Assembly: GCA_963729575.1 (NCBI GenBank)
Contig: CAVSOK010000031.1
Location: 13,780-77,779, forward strand
DNA length: 64,000 nt
Reading direction: 5' to 3'
Source of the DNA: Tunicatimonas sp963729575
GTDB taxonomy: Bacteria > Bacteroidota > Bacteroidia > Cytophagales > Cyclobacteriaceae
Positions 46,108 to 54,184 of this stretch are shown one piece after another (the first letter of the stretch is position 1; every line of letters begins with the position of its first letter). Made by a program: the position numbers and the translations under genes. The notes beneath the pieces are model-generated. The model was not told where the DNA came from. It saw nothing but the letters and a program-made list of their open reading frames with translations, and did no database searches.

Positions 46108-46468
46108 AGTATCGTTGGTGAGAAGTATTTTTCGTACCCTGGAAGACGAATTTCCGGCAGATAAAATGAATCGGCTGGTGCAGGTAAACTTGCAGGTAGG
46201 AATGCTATCCAACGTGGAGCCCATTCTGATGCAAAGTGCTTTCCAAGCATTGACTGAAACCGAAACGCAGTATCAAGCGGTGAAATTAGAAATAAAAACC
46301 GTTCCGGTAGTCATCTACTGCGCCGGTTGCGACCGAAAGTCGGAAGTGCATCAGTATAAATTCGTATGCGAAGAATGCGGACAGTTAAATAACAACGTAG
46401 TGCAGGGAACCGAACTGCTCATCCATCAAGTACATTTCAATGAACAATTAGCAGTTAGTAATGAATAA
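46100..46468 (+). CDS. hypA: HypA, nickel-insertion zinc protein
   Basis: A 122-residue nickel metallochaperone. It starts MHEVSL, with the His2 nickel ligand at its proper place. The zinc site is CAGCDRKSEVHQYKFVCEEC, two CxxC motifs. It delivers nickel to the large subunit with HypB. The ATG overlaps the TPR stop by 8 nt. The last ten residues (FNEQLAVSNE) and the stop codon are encoded by a heptamer array that continues into the following gap, so the tail is probably recent and not conserved. The core is complete. Confidence 0.93.
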   Translation: MHEVSLVRSIFRTLEDEFPADKMNRLVQVNLQVGMLSNVEPILMQSAFQALTETETQYQAVKLEIKTVPVVIYCAGCDRKSEVHQYKFVCEECGQLNNNVVQGTELLIHQVHFNEQLAVSNE

Positions 46469-46666
46469 TGAAAATATGAGGGGTGAAATGAGAGATGTGA
46501 AAATTTAAAAAATGGTTGATTAGGAACGGATAAAATAGATGGAAGAAAATAGAAACCGTGAGCTTAGTGTTACTATTCACCTTTCCGGTCTTCAGTCCCG
46601 GCGGGGAACCGCTCCGGTTTCCAGTCTCCTTGTTCCAACACCTAATCCCTAAAACCCAATATAATT
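46438..46666. repeat. Heptamer arrays across the hypA end and hypA-hypB gap
   Basis: Positions 46438-46472 read CAATGAA CAATTAG CAGTTAG TAATGAA TAATGAA, covering the hypA stop codon. Positions 46563-46640 hold a GC-rich kind (GTTTCCA GTCTCCT TGTTCCA) like the one at 50162-50204. Together they split the operon by 198 nt of non-coding DNA. Confidence 0.65.
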
Positions 46667-47389
46667 ATGGCAATAGAAAAATCAAGCAAGGGAGCGAGAG
46701 GAAGCGTACAGTGCGAAAATACCTCGCTTAATTTGTTGAAGGCTAACGACTTTGTGGCTGAGAATATTCGCAAGGAAATGCAGCGTAGGAATATTCTGAT
46801 GATCAATATTACCTCATCGGCGGGTAGCGGAAAAACCACGTTGTTGCAGGAAACCGCTCGGCGCATTAGCGATCAGGTAAAGATGAAAGTGCTGGTAGGC
46901 GACCTGGAAACCGAACGGGATGCAGCCCGAATTCGCGAGGCCGGAATAGAAGCTATGCAAATTGTAACCGGGGGCATTTGCCATTTGGAAGCGCAAATGA
47001 TATGGCAAGCGATGGACCAAATTGACCTAGATGGTGTAGAGTTACTGATCGTTGAGAATGTAGGAAACCTGGTGTGTCCGGCTTCCTTCGATTTGGGCGA
47101 AGATTACCGGGTAACGCTGATGGCTACTACCGAAGGTGACGACAAGCCCAAGAAGTACCCCCGCATGTTCCTGACCAGCGATCTGATGTTAGTATCCAAG
47201 GCGGATTTACTGCCTTACTTGCCCTTTTCAGTGGATGCCGTGGTGAAGGATGCGCGCGAGGTAAATCCCGATATAGAAGTTTTACAAATTTCTAGTACCA
47301 ACGGCGAGGGTATCGATGCTTGGTGCCAGTGGCTGCTGAATAAAGTTAAAGAAAAGAGAGAAGAGCAAACTGAGGAAGCAGCCGTATAA
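46667..47389 (+). CDS. hypB: HypB, hydrogenase nickel-incorporation GTPase
   Basis: A 240-residue G3E-family GTPase that drives nickel delivery with HypA. The P-loop is SSAGSGKTTLL. The metal-binding switch region is GDLETERDAARI followed by TGGICHLEAQM. Later motifs are ENVGNLVCPASFDLGE and KADLLPYLPF, which includes the base-recognition KAD. There is no N-terminal His-rich or CxxCGC nickel store, so it relies on the basic GTPase site only. It is in the same frame as hypF, which begins 6 nt after its stop. Confidence 0.94.
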   Translation: MAIEKSSKGARGSVQCENTSLNLLKANDFVAENIRKEMQRRNILMINITSSAGSGKTTLLQETARRISDQVKMKVLVGDLETERDAARIREAGIEAMQIVTGGICHLEAQMIWQAMDQIDLDGVELLIVENVGNLVCPASFDLGEDYRVTLMATTEGDDKPKKYPRMFLTSDLMLVSKADLLPYLPFSVDAVVKDAREVNPDIEVLQISSTNGEGIDAWCQWLLNKVKEKREEQTEEAAV

Positions 47390-47395
47390 CTAGTT

Positions 47396-49711
47396 TTGGC
47401 AACCTATCAAATCCATATTCAAGGACAAGTACAGGGAGTCGGGTTTCGCCCGTTTGTCTACCAACTTGCGCAGCGGTTCAGCCTCTCGGGGCAAGTAAGC
47501 AACCGTAGCGATGGAGTCCGCATTTGGGTGAACGCTACCCAATCGGTAGCAGAACTACTTTTGGAAGCTGTCCTTCAGGAGCACCCTCCCGTAGCTCGGA
47601 TTACTAATTATGATCTCCGAGAAGTAGCTCAACAAGCATTTAGTAATTTCTCCATCGTTCATAGCGAAAATACCCTCCGACGGGATGTCTTGCTAACCCC
47701 AGATTTGGGACTGTGTCTTAAGTGCCGGTTGGAATTAAACCAGCCAGGTGATCGTCGCTACCAGTACGCATTTACTAATTGTACCCACTGCGGCCCTCGG
47801 TACTCGATTATTAAAGGGTTGCCCTACGACCGGGTGACCACCGCGATGGCTCCCTTTGACCTCTGCACCGATTGCCAGCAAGAATACGATAATCCCACTA
47901 ATCGACGCTACTACGCTCAGGCGAATACCTGCTCGCAATGTCCGGTCAAGCTCTCGCTCTACGACGCCCAACAAAAACCAATCATCAATCATCAATCATC
48001 AATCGTTAATAAGGTTGCTGAAAAATTGCAAGAGGGTGCGATTATCGCTATTAAGGGAGTAGGCGGTTATTTATTAGTTTGCGATGCTACGAACCCGGGA
48101 GCGATAAGTACACTGCGAGCAAGAAAACATCGCCCGACGAAACCGCTAGCTGTGATGTACCCATCGTTGGCGCAGTTGCAGCAGGATATTCCAATAGATA
48201 ACAAAGCTGCAGAACTGCTGACTGGCTCAGTATCTCCCATTGTTCTGCTTCCGATAACTGAGGCGGTAAAACAGCGAATAGCACTTAATCAAATTGCTCC
48301 CAATCTACAGCAGGTAGGAGTAATGCTACCGTATGCGCCTCTGTTTGAAGTTCTGATACAAGAAGTGAATCGCCCTTTAGTAGCCACCAGTGCCAATATC
48401 AGCGGATCACCGATTGTCTACACCGAAGAGGCAGCCGAACGCCAATTATCAAACCTGGTAGATTTTCGTCTGACGTACAACCGGGAGATTGTCGTTCCGC
48501 AGGATGATTCGGTGGTTCGGTTTAGCTCGGAAGTCAAACAAAAGATCGTGCTTCGTCGCTCACGCGGGATGGCCCCGACATTTGTACTGCCGCAACCACT
48601 GATTCCCGAAAAAAATATTTTGGCGATGGGAAGCGACTTAAAAAGTACATTCGCCTATACTCAGTGCGGTAACCAGTACGTCAGCCAGTATTTGGGCGAC
48701 TTAGGTAGCTATGATTCTCAGGAAAGTTATCGGAAGGTGCTTGCTCACCTACTTGAGGTATTTGATTCGCAGCCGGAAGTAATCCTGACCGACCGGCATC
48801 CGCAATATTTCTCTACTCAATTAGGAAATCAGTTAGCTGAAGAATTTCAAGCTCCGGTAGAAAGAGTCCAGCACCATCAAGCGCATTTTGCGGCAGTACT
48901 GGCCGAGAACCAACTGATGAATACCGATCAACCGGTGCTGGGAGTAGTTTGGGATGGTACCGGACTAGGCGATGATAATCAGATTTGGGGCGGTGAGTTT
49001 TTCTCGTATCAAAACTATTCCTTCCAGCGAATAGCGCACCTTGACTATTTCCCGCATTTGATGGGCGATAAAATGGCGCGGGAACCCCGCCTATCCGCTT
49101 TTTCCCTAACGCGGGGTGATACATCGCTTCAAAAGAAATTTTCAGCAACAGAATGGGCGCATTATAATCAACTGATTCATAAAACTGGTGGATTAAAAAC
49201 CTCCAGCGTAGGCCGCCTATTTGATGGAGTAGCAAGTATTCTTGGATTGGTTGATCAAACTACGTACGAGGGCGAAGCGGCACTCATGCTAGAAACGCTA
49301 GCAACTGATTATATCCAAGACATTGGCTACGGTAAACTAACCAGTTATTTCAATGAGATAGAGGTTGGTAGTATTGCTTATCAGCCTTTGGCAAATGGTA
49401 TTCTACGGGATACAAAAGAATACAGTCGCGGATTTATTGCAGCTCGCTTCCACTACTCACTAGCGGACGGTATTCGGCAGGTAGCTAAAAAACTGAATAT
49501 TAGAAAAGTAGCACTGAGCGGAGGGGTTTTTCAGAATGCCTTATTAGTGGATATGGTTTGTAACTTGATGAACGATCACTACGAACTATATTTCCATCAA
49601 CAGCTTTCTCCTAACGATGAAAATATATCGCTAGGCCAACTGGCTCATTACCAGACTCAGCAAAAAGCTCAGGCGATTACCACTGCGAAGAGCGAATTGA
49701 TTGAAACTTAG
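47396..49711 (+). CDS. hypF: HypF, carbamoyltransferase for hydrogenase cyanide ligand
   Basis: A 771-residue enzyme that makes the thiocarbamate on HypE from carbamoyl phosphate. Domains in order: acylphosphatase (GQVQGVGFRPFVYQLA, 1-90); two zinc fingers of CxxC-x18-CxxC type (about 104-190); a YrdC-like domain (about 205-380, with IIAIKGVGGYLLVCDATN); a Kae1-like domain with VQHHQAHFAAVLAEN and WDGTGLGDDNQIWGGE, ending in ALSGGVFQNALL. The start must be TTG 47396: the hypB stop lies just upstream in the same frame and no ATG precedes the acylphosphatase domain. Residues 195-206 are encoded by an in-frame heptamer array, an unusual insertion in the linker before the YrdC domain. Confidence 0.94.
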   Translation: MATYQIHIQGQVQGVGFRPFVYQLAQRFSLSGQVSNRSDGVRIWVNATQSVAELLLEAVLQEHPPVARITNYDLREVAQQAFSNFSIVHSENTLRRDVLLTPDLGLCLKCRLELNQPGDRRYQYAFTNCTHCGPRYSIIKGLPYDRVTTAMAPFDLCTDCQQEYDNPTNRRYYAQANTCSQCPVKLSLYDAQQKPIINHQSSIVNKVAEKLQEGAIIAIKGVGGYLLVCDATNPGAISTLRARKHRPTKPLAVMYPSLAQLQQDIPIDNKAAELLTGSVSPIVLLPITEAVKQRIALNQIAPNLQQVGVMLPYAPLFEVLIQEVNRPLVATSANISGSPIVYTEEAAERQLSNLVDFRLTYNREIVVPQDDSVVRFSSEVKQKIVLRRSRGMAPTFVLPQPLIPEKNILAMGSDLKSTFAYTQCGNQYVSQYLGDLGSYDSQESYRKVLAHLLEVFDSQPEVILTDRHPQYFSTQLGNQLAEEFQAPVERVQHHQAHFAAVLAENQLMNTDQPVLGVVWDGTGLGDDNQIWGGEFFSYQNYSFQRIAHLDYFPHLMGDKMAREPRLSAFSLTRGDTSLQKKFSATEWAHYNQLIHKTGGLKTSSVGRLFDGVASILGLVDQTTYEGEAALMLETLATDYIQDIGYGKLTSYFNEIEVGSIAYQPLANGILRDTKEYSRGFIAARFHYSLADGIRQVAKKLNIRKVALSGGVFQNALLVDMVCNLMNDHYELYFHQQLSPNDENISLGQLAHYQTQQKAQAITTAKSELIET
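47980..48007. repeat. In-frame heptamer array inside hypF
   Basis: Three exact copies of AATCATC and one degenerate copy (AATCGTT). Three heptamers equal 21 nt, so the frame is kept. They encode the serine/asparagine-rich linker segment IINHQSSIVN. Confidence 0.85.
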
Positions 49712-49845
49712 ATAGAGAATAAGTGCTAAAAGCGTTATCTTAATTAGCCATTAAATCAGATATGTGAAATAGTTGATGAACCTATTTAAAACAGAGATAA
49801 AGCAGCAAGAAAATAGTAAATTATAGAAATTTTAAATTGACAAAT

Positions 49846-50073
49846 ATGGTAGAATTTAAAATACAACTAGAAGAAAGTGTTGTGCAGACTTTTGGACACA
49901 AACAAGTGGAGAACTACTTACAGGATTTTGTCAAGAAAATGTTGCTTAAAGCAGCGGTACAAGATGTTCTGGAAGACCTGAAAACTATTGATCTGCAAAA
50001 CGACGAGGAATGGCAGACAGCCCATCAGTTGGCTTGGCAACAAGAGAAACATAAATACTTGGTGGCTATCTGA
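49846..50073 (+). CDS. Hypothetical small protein within hyp operon
   Basis: A 75-residue protein from ATG 49846; a TTG 9 nt earlier is possible. It is helical and acidic with a Leu/Lys-rich middle (VENYLQDFVKKMLLKAAVQDVLEDL) and a Trp/Gln-rich end. No family recognised. It lies in a 519-nt interval between hypF and hypC and is not a usual hyp gene. It resembles the size and style of antitoxins in this lineage, and may be a stray one, but no toxin follows. May be an insertion. Confidence 0.5.
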   Translation: MVEFKIQLEESVVQTFGHKQVENYLQDFVKKMLLKAAVQDVLEDLKTIDLQNDEEWQTAHQLAWQQEKHKYLVAI

Positions 50074-50161
50074 AAAGCTTGTAATATCAAAAAAGGTAAA
50101 AGACTAAAGTACCACGACAGCTATGCTATATGAGCGTATGTGTTAAAGTAAAAAACATAGT

Positions 50162-50225
50162 CTAGACTCCGGTTTCCCGTCTCCGGACTCCGGACTCCAA
50201 TCTTAATTATCCACTTTCAATTAAA
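50162..50225. repeat. Heptamer array upstream of hypC
   Basis: GC-rich units GTCTCCG GACTCCG GACTCCA change without loss of phase to AT-rich units ATCTTAA TTATCCA CTTTCAA. It ends 5 nt before the hypC ATG. Confidence 0.7.
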
Positions 50226-50230
50226 ACATT

Positions 50231-50491
50231 ATGTGTTTAGCAATTCCCGGAAAGATAAAGTCAATAGATATGCAGTACGATGGTACGGTGCGAATGGCCC
50301 AAGTACTGTTTGGCGGAATTACCAAAGAAGCCACCCTCGAGATGGTTCCGCACGCCCAGGAGGGTGACTACGTATTAGTTCACGTAGGAGTGGCCATTAG
50401 CGTGGTAGACGAAAAAGAAGCGAAAGAAACCTTTCACTACCTAAAACAGGTCGGCGAATTAGACGAATTGAATCCCGAAGTTCAAACATAG
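50231..50491 (+). CDS. hypC: HypC, hydrogenase assembly chaperone
   Basis: An 86-residue chaperone beginning MCLAIPGKI with the essential Cys2. The typical GDYVLVHVGVAISVV segment follows. HypC binds HypD and the large-subunit precursor during delivery of the Fe(CN)2CO unit. Length normal. It lies 31 nt before the 82-aa gene and directly after a heptamer array. Confidence 0.95.
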   Translation: MCLAIPGKIKSIDMQYDGTVRMAQVLFGGITKEATLEMVPHAQEGDYVLVHVGVAISVVDEKEAKETFHYLKQVGELDELNPEVQT

Positions 50492-50522
50492 CAATAGCGT
50501 CTAATCTTTTTGAATAGTCAGT

Positions 50523-50771
50523 ATGCACGATGATAAAATCACATCCGATGGCCGAGAGCGGTGGAAGCAAACTGATGGCTACCAACACCAAGTAGCAAAG
50601 ATTAAGGAAGTAGTGACGGGGCAGTATGCTCTTCTTCTGTTGAGTGAACGGAACTGGCCAAAGCGATTGATCTTAAAAGCTCGGCGGACTATTGAAATAA
50701 GAAAAAGAATAGCCAAACTGGATTCTAATAAAAATCTTTATTGGGCTGACGGTCCAATAAGAATAAAATAA
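50523..50771 (+). CDS. Hypothetical small protein between hypC and hypD
   Basis: An 82-residue basic protein of no recognised family (VAKIKEVVTGQYALLLLSERNWPKRLILKARRTIEIRKRIAKLD). No signal peptide or metal motif. It lies 31 nt after hypC and 9 nt before hypD, tight enough to be cotranscribed. Whether it aids maturation or is an insertion is unknown. Confidence 0.6.
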   Translation: MHDDKITSDGRERWKQTDGYQHQVAKIKEVVTGQYALLLLSERNWPKRLILKARRTIEIRKRIAKLDSNKNLYWADGPIRIK

Positions 50772-50780
50772 CAACCTACT

Positions 50781-51866
50781 ATGAAATTTTTAACCGAATA
50801 TCGCGATCCGGAATTAGCCCAATCCTATCTGGAGGAAATCCGCAAAACCGTCACTCATCCGTGGACGATTATGGAAGTATGCGGGGGGCAAACCCACAGT
50901 ATTGTAAAGAACGGGCTGCTGGGCTTACTTCCCGAAGAAATTACGATGGTACACGGCCCCGGTTGCCCGGTCTGTGTTACCCCGCTAAACCTGATCGATA
51001 AGGCAGTTTATCTGGCGGAAGAGAAAAACGTGATCCTTTGCTCATTTGGCGATATGCTCCGCGTACCGGGTTCGGAGCGTAGTCTGTTGCAAGCAAAGGC
51101 CAAAGGGGCTGATGTTCGTATCCTCTACTCTCCGCTAGAAGCCGTGAAACTGGCCAAGGAGAATCCCGATCGGGAAGTAGTTTTCTTTGCGGTAGGCTTT
51201 GAGACCACCGCTCCGGCTAATGCCCTTTCGGTGCTACACGCCCAGCGAGCCGGATTAACGAATTACTCCATTCTGGCTTCCCACGTACTGGTGCCTCCCG
51301 CCATGGAAGCCGTACTAGCCGACGATGAAAACGTGATTGAAGGATTTTTGGCGGCGGGCCACGTTTGTACCATTATGGGTATTGATGCCTACTATCCCAT
51401 TGTTGACAAATATCAGATTCCTATCGTGGTAACCGGTTTTGAGCCGGTTGATCTGCTGCAAGGAATTTTAATGACTGTTCGGCAGCTAGAGCGTGGTCAA
51501 CGGGAGTTAGAAAATCAGTACAAACGGGTAGTTCGCCCTGAAGGAAATTTGGCTGCGCAACGAGCTATTGAGCAGGTATTTCAAATTGCTGACCGTGAGT
51601 GGCGAGGCATCGGCACCATTCCGCAGAGTGGTTACGAAGTACGTCCCGAACTGGCGGCCTTTGACGCTAACGAAAAATTCTCCGTCAATATCCACCACGC
51701 ACAAGAATGCCAGGACTGTATCGCAGGTCAGGTACTTAGAGGTTTGAAGAAACCCTTTGAGTGCTCGCAATTTGGTAAGGCTTGTACCCCTTCCTCCCCG
51801 CTGGGAGCACCTATGGTTTCCTCCGAGGGAGCCTGCGCCGCCTATTATCACTATCAGGAAGCCTAA
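50781..51866 (+). CDS. hypD: HypD, Fe-S scaffold for cyanide ligand assembly
   Basis: A 361-residue protein that builds the Fe(CN)2CO unit together with HypC and HypE. Motifs: VCGGQTH (Cys34), HGPGCPVCVTP (Cys62, Cys65), and the C-terminal [4Fe-4S] ligands in ECQDC, FECSQFGKACTP and SEGACAAYYHY. All are present. It is 9 nt before hypE. Complete and typical. Confidence 0.95.
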   Translation: MKFLTEYRDPELAQSYLEEIRKTVTHPWTIMEVCGGQTHSIVKNGLLGLLPEEITMVHGPGCPVCVTPLNLIDKAVYLAEEKNVILCSFGDMLRVPGSERSLLQAKAKGADVRILYSPLEAVKLAKENPDREVVFFAVGFETTAPANALSVLHAQRAGLTNYSILASHVLVPPAMEAVLADDENVIEGFLAAGHVCTIMGIDAYYPIVDKYQIPIVVTGFEPVDLLQGILMTVRQLERGQRELENQYKRVVRPEGNLAAQRAIEQVFQIADREWRGIGTIPQSGYEVRPELAAFDANEKFSVNIHHAQECQDCIAGQVLRGLKKPFECSQFGKACTPSSPLGAPMVSSEGACAAYYHYQEA

Positions 51867-51875
51867 CAACCGGCT

Positions 51876-52925
51876 ATGACCAAACTTCGAATGCAACTTA
51901 CCTGCCCGCTTCCCGAACTCGACTTTGATGTCATTACTATGGGTCACGGCAGTGGGGGGTTACTTACCAATAAACTACTCGACGACGTAATTCTCAATCT
52001 CTTTTCGGATGAATCCGAGGGCGAACGTCACGATGGTGCTCTGCTTCAACTTAGTGGAAATACGGCCTTCACGACCGATAGCTTCGTCGTGTCGCCTCTG
52101 TTCTTTCCGGGCGGCAATATCGGTGATCTGGCGGTCAATGGTACAATTAACGACTTAGCGATGTGCGGAGCCACGCCTCAGTACTTATCATTGAGTCTGA
52201 TCATTGAAGAAGGTTTACCCATGACCAAGCTGTGGGAAGTGCTACTCACTATTCAGCAGTGCTGTAAGCAAGCCGGAGTGAAGATAGTAACTGGCGATAC
52301 TAAGGTGGTAGAACGTGGCAAAGGCGACAAGCTATTTATCAATACCGCTGGAATTGGCAAAGTACACGAAAAAGCGAATATCGGTATTGACCGAGTGCAA
52401 GCGGGTGATAAAATTATTGTAAGCGGTCCACTAGCTAACCACGGAATGGCGATCATGTCGGTGCGAGAAGGACTAGAATTTGAAACAGAAATCCAGACGG
52501 ATTCAGCCCCACTTCACCAACCAGTACAGAAATTATTAGATTCGTTTGGCTCATCAATTCACCTACTGCGCGACCCAACCCGGGGCGGGGTGGGTACGGT
52601 GCTTACCGAAATTGCTCGTAGTGCTAATCTGGGAGTAGACCTACGGCAAACCAATATTCCGGTAGAGGAACAAGTGGCGGGAGCCTGCGAACTGTTAGGA
52701 TTAGATCCACTTTACGTGGCTAATGAAGGACTTTTCCTGGCTATTGTTGCCGAAGACATTTATGAGGATGCATTAGAGCAATTGCGAGCCACTGGTTTTT
52801 CAAAATCAGCTTGTATTGGTGAAGTGACCGAGAAACATCCCCGTCAGGTGGTTTTGACCAGCGGTATTGGTGGTCGCCGGGTAGTGAATATGTTGGCGGG
52901 CGAACAACTGCCCCGAATCTGTTAG
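51876..52925 (+). CDS. hypE: HypE, thiocarbamate dehydratase
   Basis: A 349-residue AIR-synthase-fold enzyme that converts the carbamoylated C-terminal cysteine to thiocyanate. The start region is MGHGSGGLLTNKLLDD, the ATP site region is LRDPTRGGVGTVLTEIA, and the protein ends in LPRIC with the catalytic Cys349. It starts 9 nt after hypD and is followed 2 nt later by the NHL gene. ATG 51876 gives a nine-residue lead before the usual start; the next ATG (Met6) is possible. Confidence 0.95.
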   Translation: MTKLRMQLTCPLPELDFDVITMGHGSGGLLTNKLLDDVILNLFSDESEGERHDGALLQLSGNTAFTTDSFVVSPLFFPGGNIGDLAVNGTINDLAMCGATPQYLSLSLIIEEGLPMTKLWEVLLTIQQCCKQAGVKIVTGDTKVVERGKGDKLFINTAGIGKVHEKANIGIDRVQAGDKIIVSGPLANHGMAIMSVREGLEFETEIQTDSAPLHQPVQKLLDSFGSSIHLLRDPTRGGVGTVLTEIARSANLGVDLRQTNIPVEEQVAGACELLGLDPLYVANEGLFLAIVAEDIYEDALEQLRATGFSKSACIGEVTEKHPRQVVLTSGIGGRRVVNMLAGEQLPRIC

Positions 52926-52927
52926 CT

Positions 52928-54016
52928 ATGGCCATTCATCTACCTCAAGCAAACGCCCAACTTCGCATGTTCAATGGGGCGTACGATAACCCGTTTTTAG
53001 CCCCCCGTGGGGTGCACTTGCTAGGAAACAAACTGCTAGTATCAGATACCGGAAAAAATAGGGTCTTTATCTGGAATCAGATTCCTACCCAAGAATTTCA
53101 GTCGCCCGATGTAGTTTTAGGCCAAGATATCGCTACTGGCACCGGGCGCAATCAGGGCAGCAAGATCAGTGCTTCTACAATGCAGTATCCTTCCGGGCTA
53201 TGGAGTAACGGTAAAATACTAGCCGTAGCCGATGCCTGGAACCACCGGGTGCTAATTTGGCATAATTTTCCAACTCAATCGGGACAACCTGCCGATGTGG
53301 TGCTAGGACAAACGGATTTCTTAGGTAATGAACCCAATCAACTAGGAGTGGGGAGCACCCCTTCCGAACGTACCATGAATTGGCCCTACGGACTTACGTC
53401 GGATGGTGAGCACTTGTGGGTAGCCGATACGGGCAACCGACGGGTGCTGTACTACGACCAAATTCCGACTGAGAATAATGCTCCGGCCGATAAAGTTATT
53501 GGAAAAGATACTTTTGATGATCGCGACTACGATCATCAGCACGCCATATGGCCGTACTCGGTTAAACTAAGTCCGCACGGGCAGTTAGCCATAACCGATA
53601 CCCAGTACTACCGGGTATTACTGTGGGAGCGTTGGACCGATGCTTTTAGTCAACCAGCTTCAGTGATTATTGGCCAACCAACTTGGGAGGCGAATGGGCA
53701 AAACCAGTTCGGACTATTTCCCCAAGCTAATACCCTCAACTGGTGCTACGATAGTTGTTTTGATAATACTGGTTTGTGGGTGGCTGATACCGGCAACAGC
53801 CGGTTGCTGCGATTTAGCGAGCTGCCTCAGCAGCATAATCAACCGGCGGATAGCCTGATTGGCCCGAAGGACTTTTCTACCAGTAGCGAAAATGCCGAGA
53901 CGATAAACGGGACTAGCAATACGCTGTATTGGCCCTTTTCAATATCGATCAGTGGTCAAACAATGGCTTTAGCCGACACCGGTAACCACCGCATTGTGCT
54001 AATTGATAACCATTAA
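52928..54016 (+). CDS. NHL-repeat protein of the hydrogenase operon
   Basis: A 362-residue soluble beta-propeller made of six NHL-like blades. Repeating phrases are VADTGNRRVLYYDQIPT and VADTGNSRLLRFSELPQ, each followed by PAD then IGQ or VLGQ. No signal peptide. It starts 2 nt after the hypE stop. NHL proteins adjacent to group 1h-type hydrogenase genes are known, with no assigned function; a scaffold or protein-interaction role is the usual guess. Confidence 0.88.
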   Translation: MAIHLPQANAQLRMFNGAYDNPFLAPRGVHLLGNKLLVSDTGKNRVFIWNQIPTQEFQSPDVVLGQDIATGTGRNQGSKISASTMQYPSGLWSNGKILAVADAWNHRVLIWHNFPTQSGQPADVVLGQTDFLGNEPNQLGVGSTPSERTMNWPYGLTSDGEHLWVADTGNRRVLYYDQIPTENNAPADKVIGKDTFDDRDYDHQHAIWPYSVKLSPHGQLAITDTQYYRVLLWERWTDAFSQPASVIIGQPTWEANGQNQFGLFPQANTLNWCYDSCFDNTGLWVADTGNSRLLRFSELPQQHNQPADSLIGPKDFSTSSENAETINGTSNTLYWPFSISISGQTMALADTGNHRIVLIDNH

Positions 54017-54020
54017 TAGA

Positions 54021-54165
54021 GATCGGAAACCGGAGGCAGGGTGCCGGAGGCGGGAGACCGAAATTCAAAAGAACAATAATACGTAATGTTCCTTAAACTT
54101 GTATTATAATGAATACCAGTTTAAGCGATGCATATGCGTTCCGGTTTCCGGCACCCGAACTCTGG
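54021..54165. repeat. Opposed GC-rich heptamer arrays
   Basis: Left: AACCGGA GGCAGGG TGCCGGA GGCGGGA GACCGAA (54027-54063). Right: GCGTTCC GGTTTCC GGCACCC GAACTCT GGTTTTC (54136-54170). GGGTGCCGGA (54039-54048) and TCCGGCACCC (54147-54156) are perfect inverted copies. The pair sits between the NHL gene and the DUF151 gene and marks the likely end of the hydrogenase operon. Confidence 0.7.
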
Positions 54166-54184
54166 TTTTCGTAAAAAGCTGATT

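Noticed and set aside
47980..48007. Short direct repeats as a possible CRISPR array
   Set aside because: Units are 7 nt with no spacers, inside an intact gene; no cas genes anywhere in the window.
40405..54016. The hydrogenase region as a recently acquired island
   Set aside because: No integrase, tRNA, insertion sequence or flanking direct repeat was seen, and base and codon style look like the neighbours; the heptamer arrays occur outside the cluster as well.
54128..54184. Upstream extension of the DUF151 protein
   Set aside because: It is repeat-derived sequence, and ATG 54185 opens exactly at the domain start.
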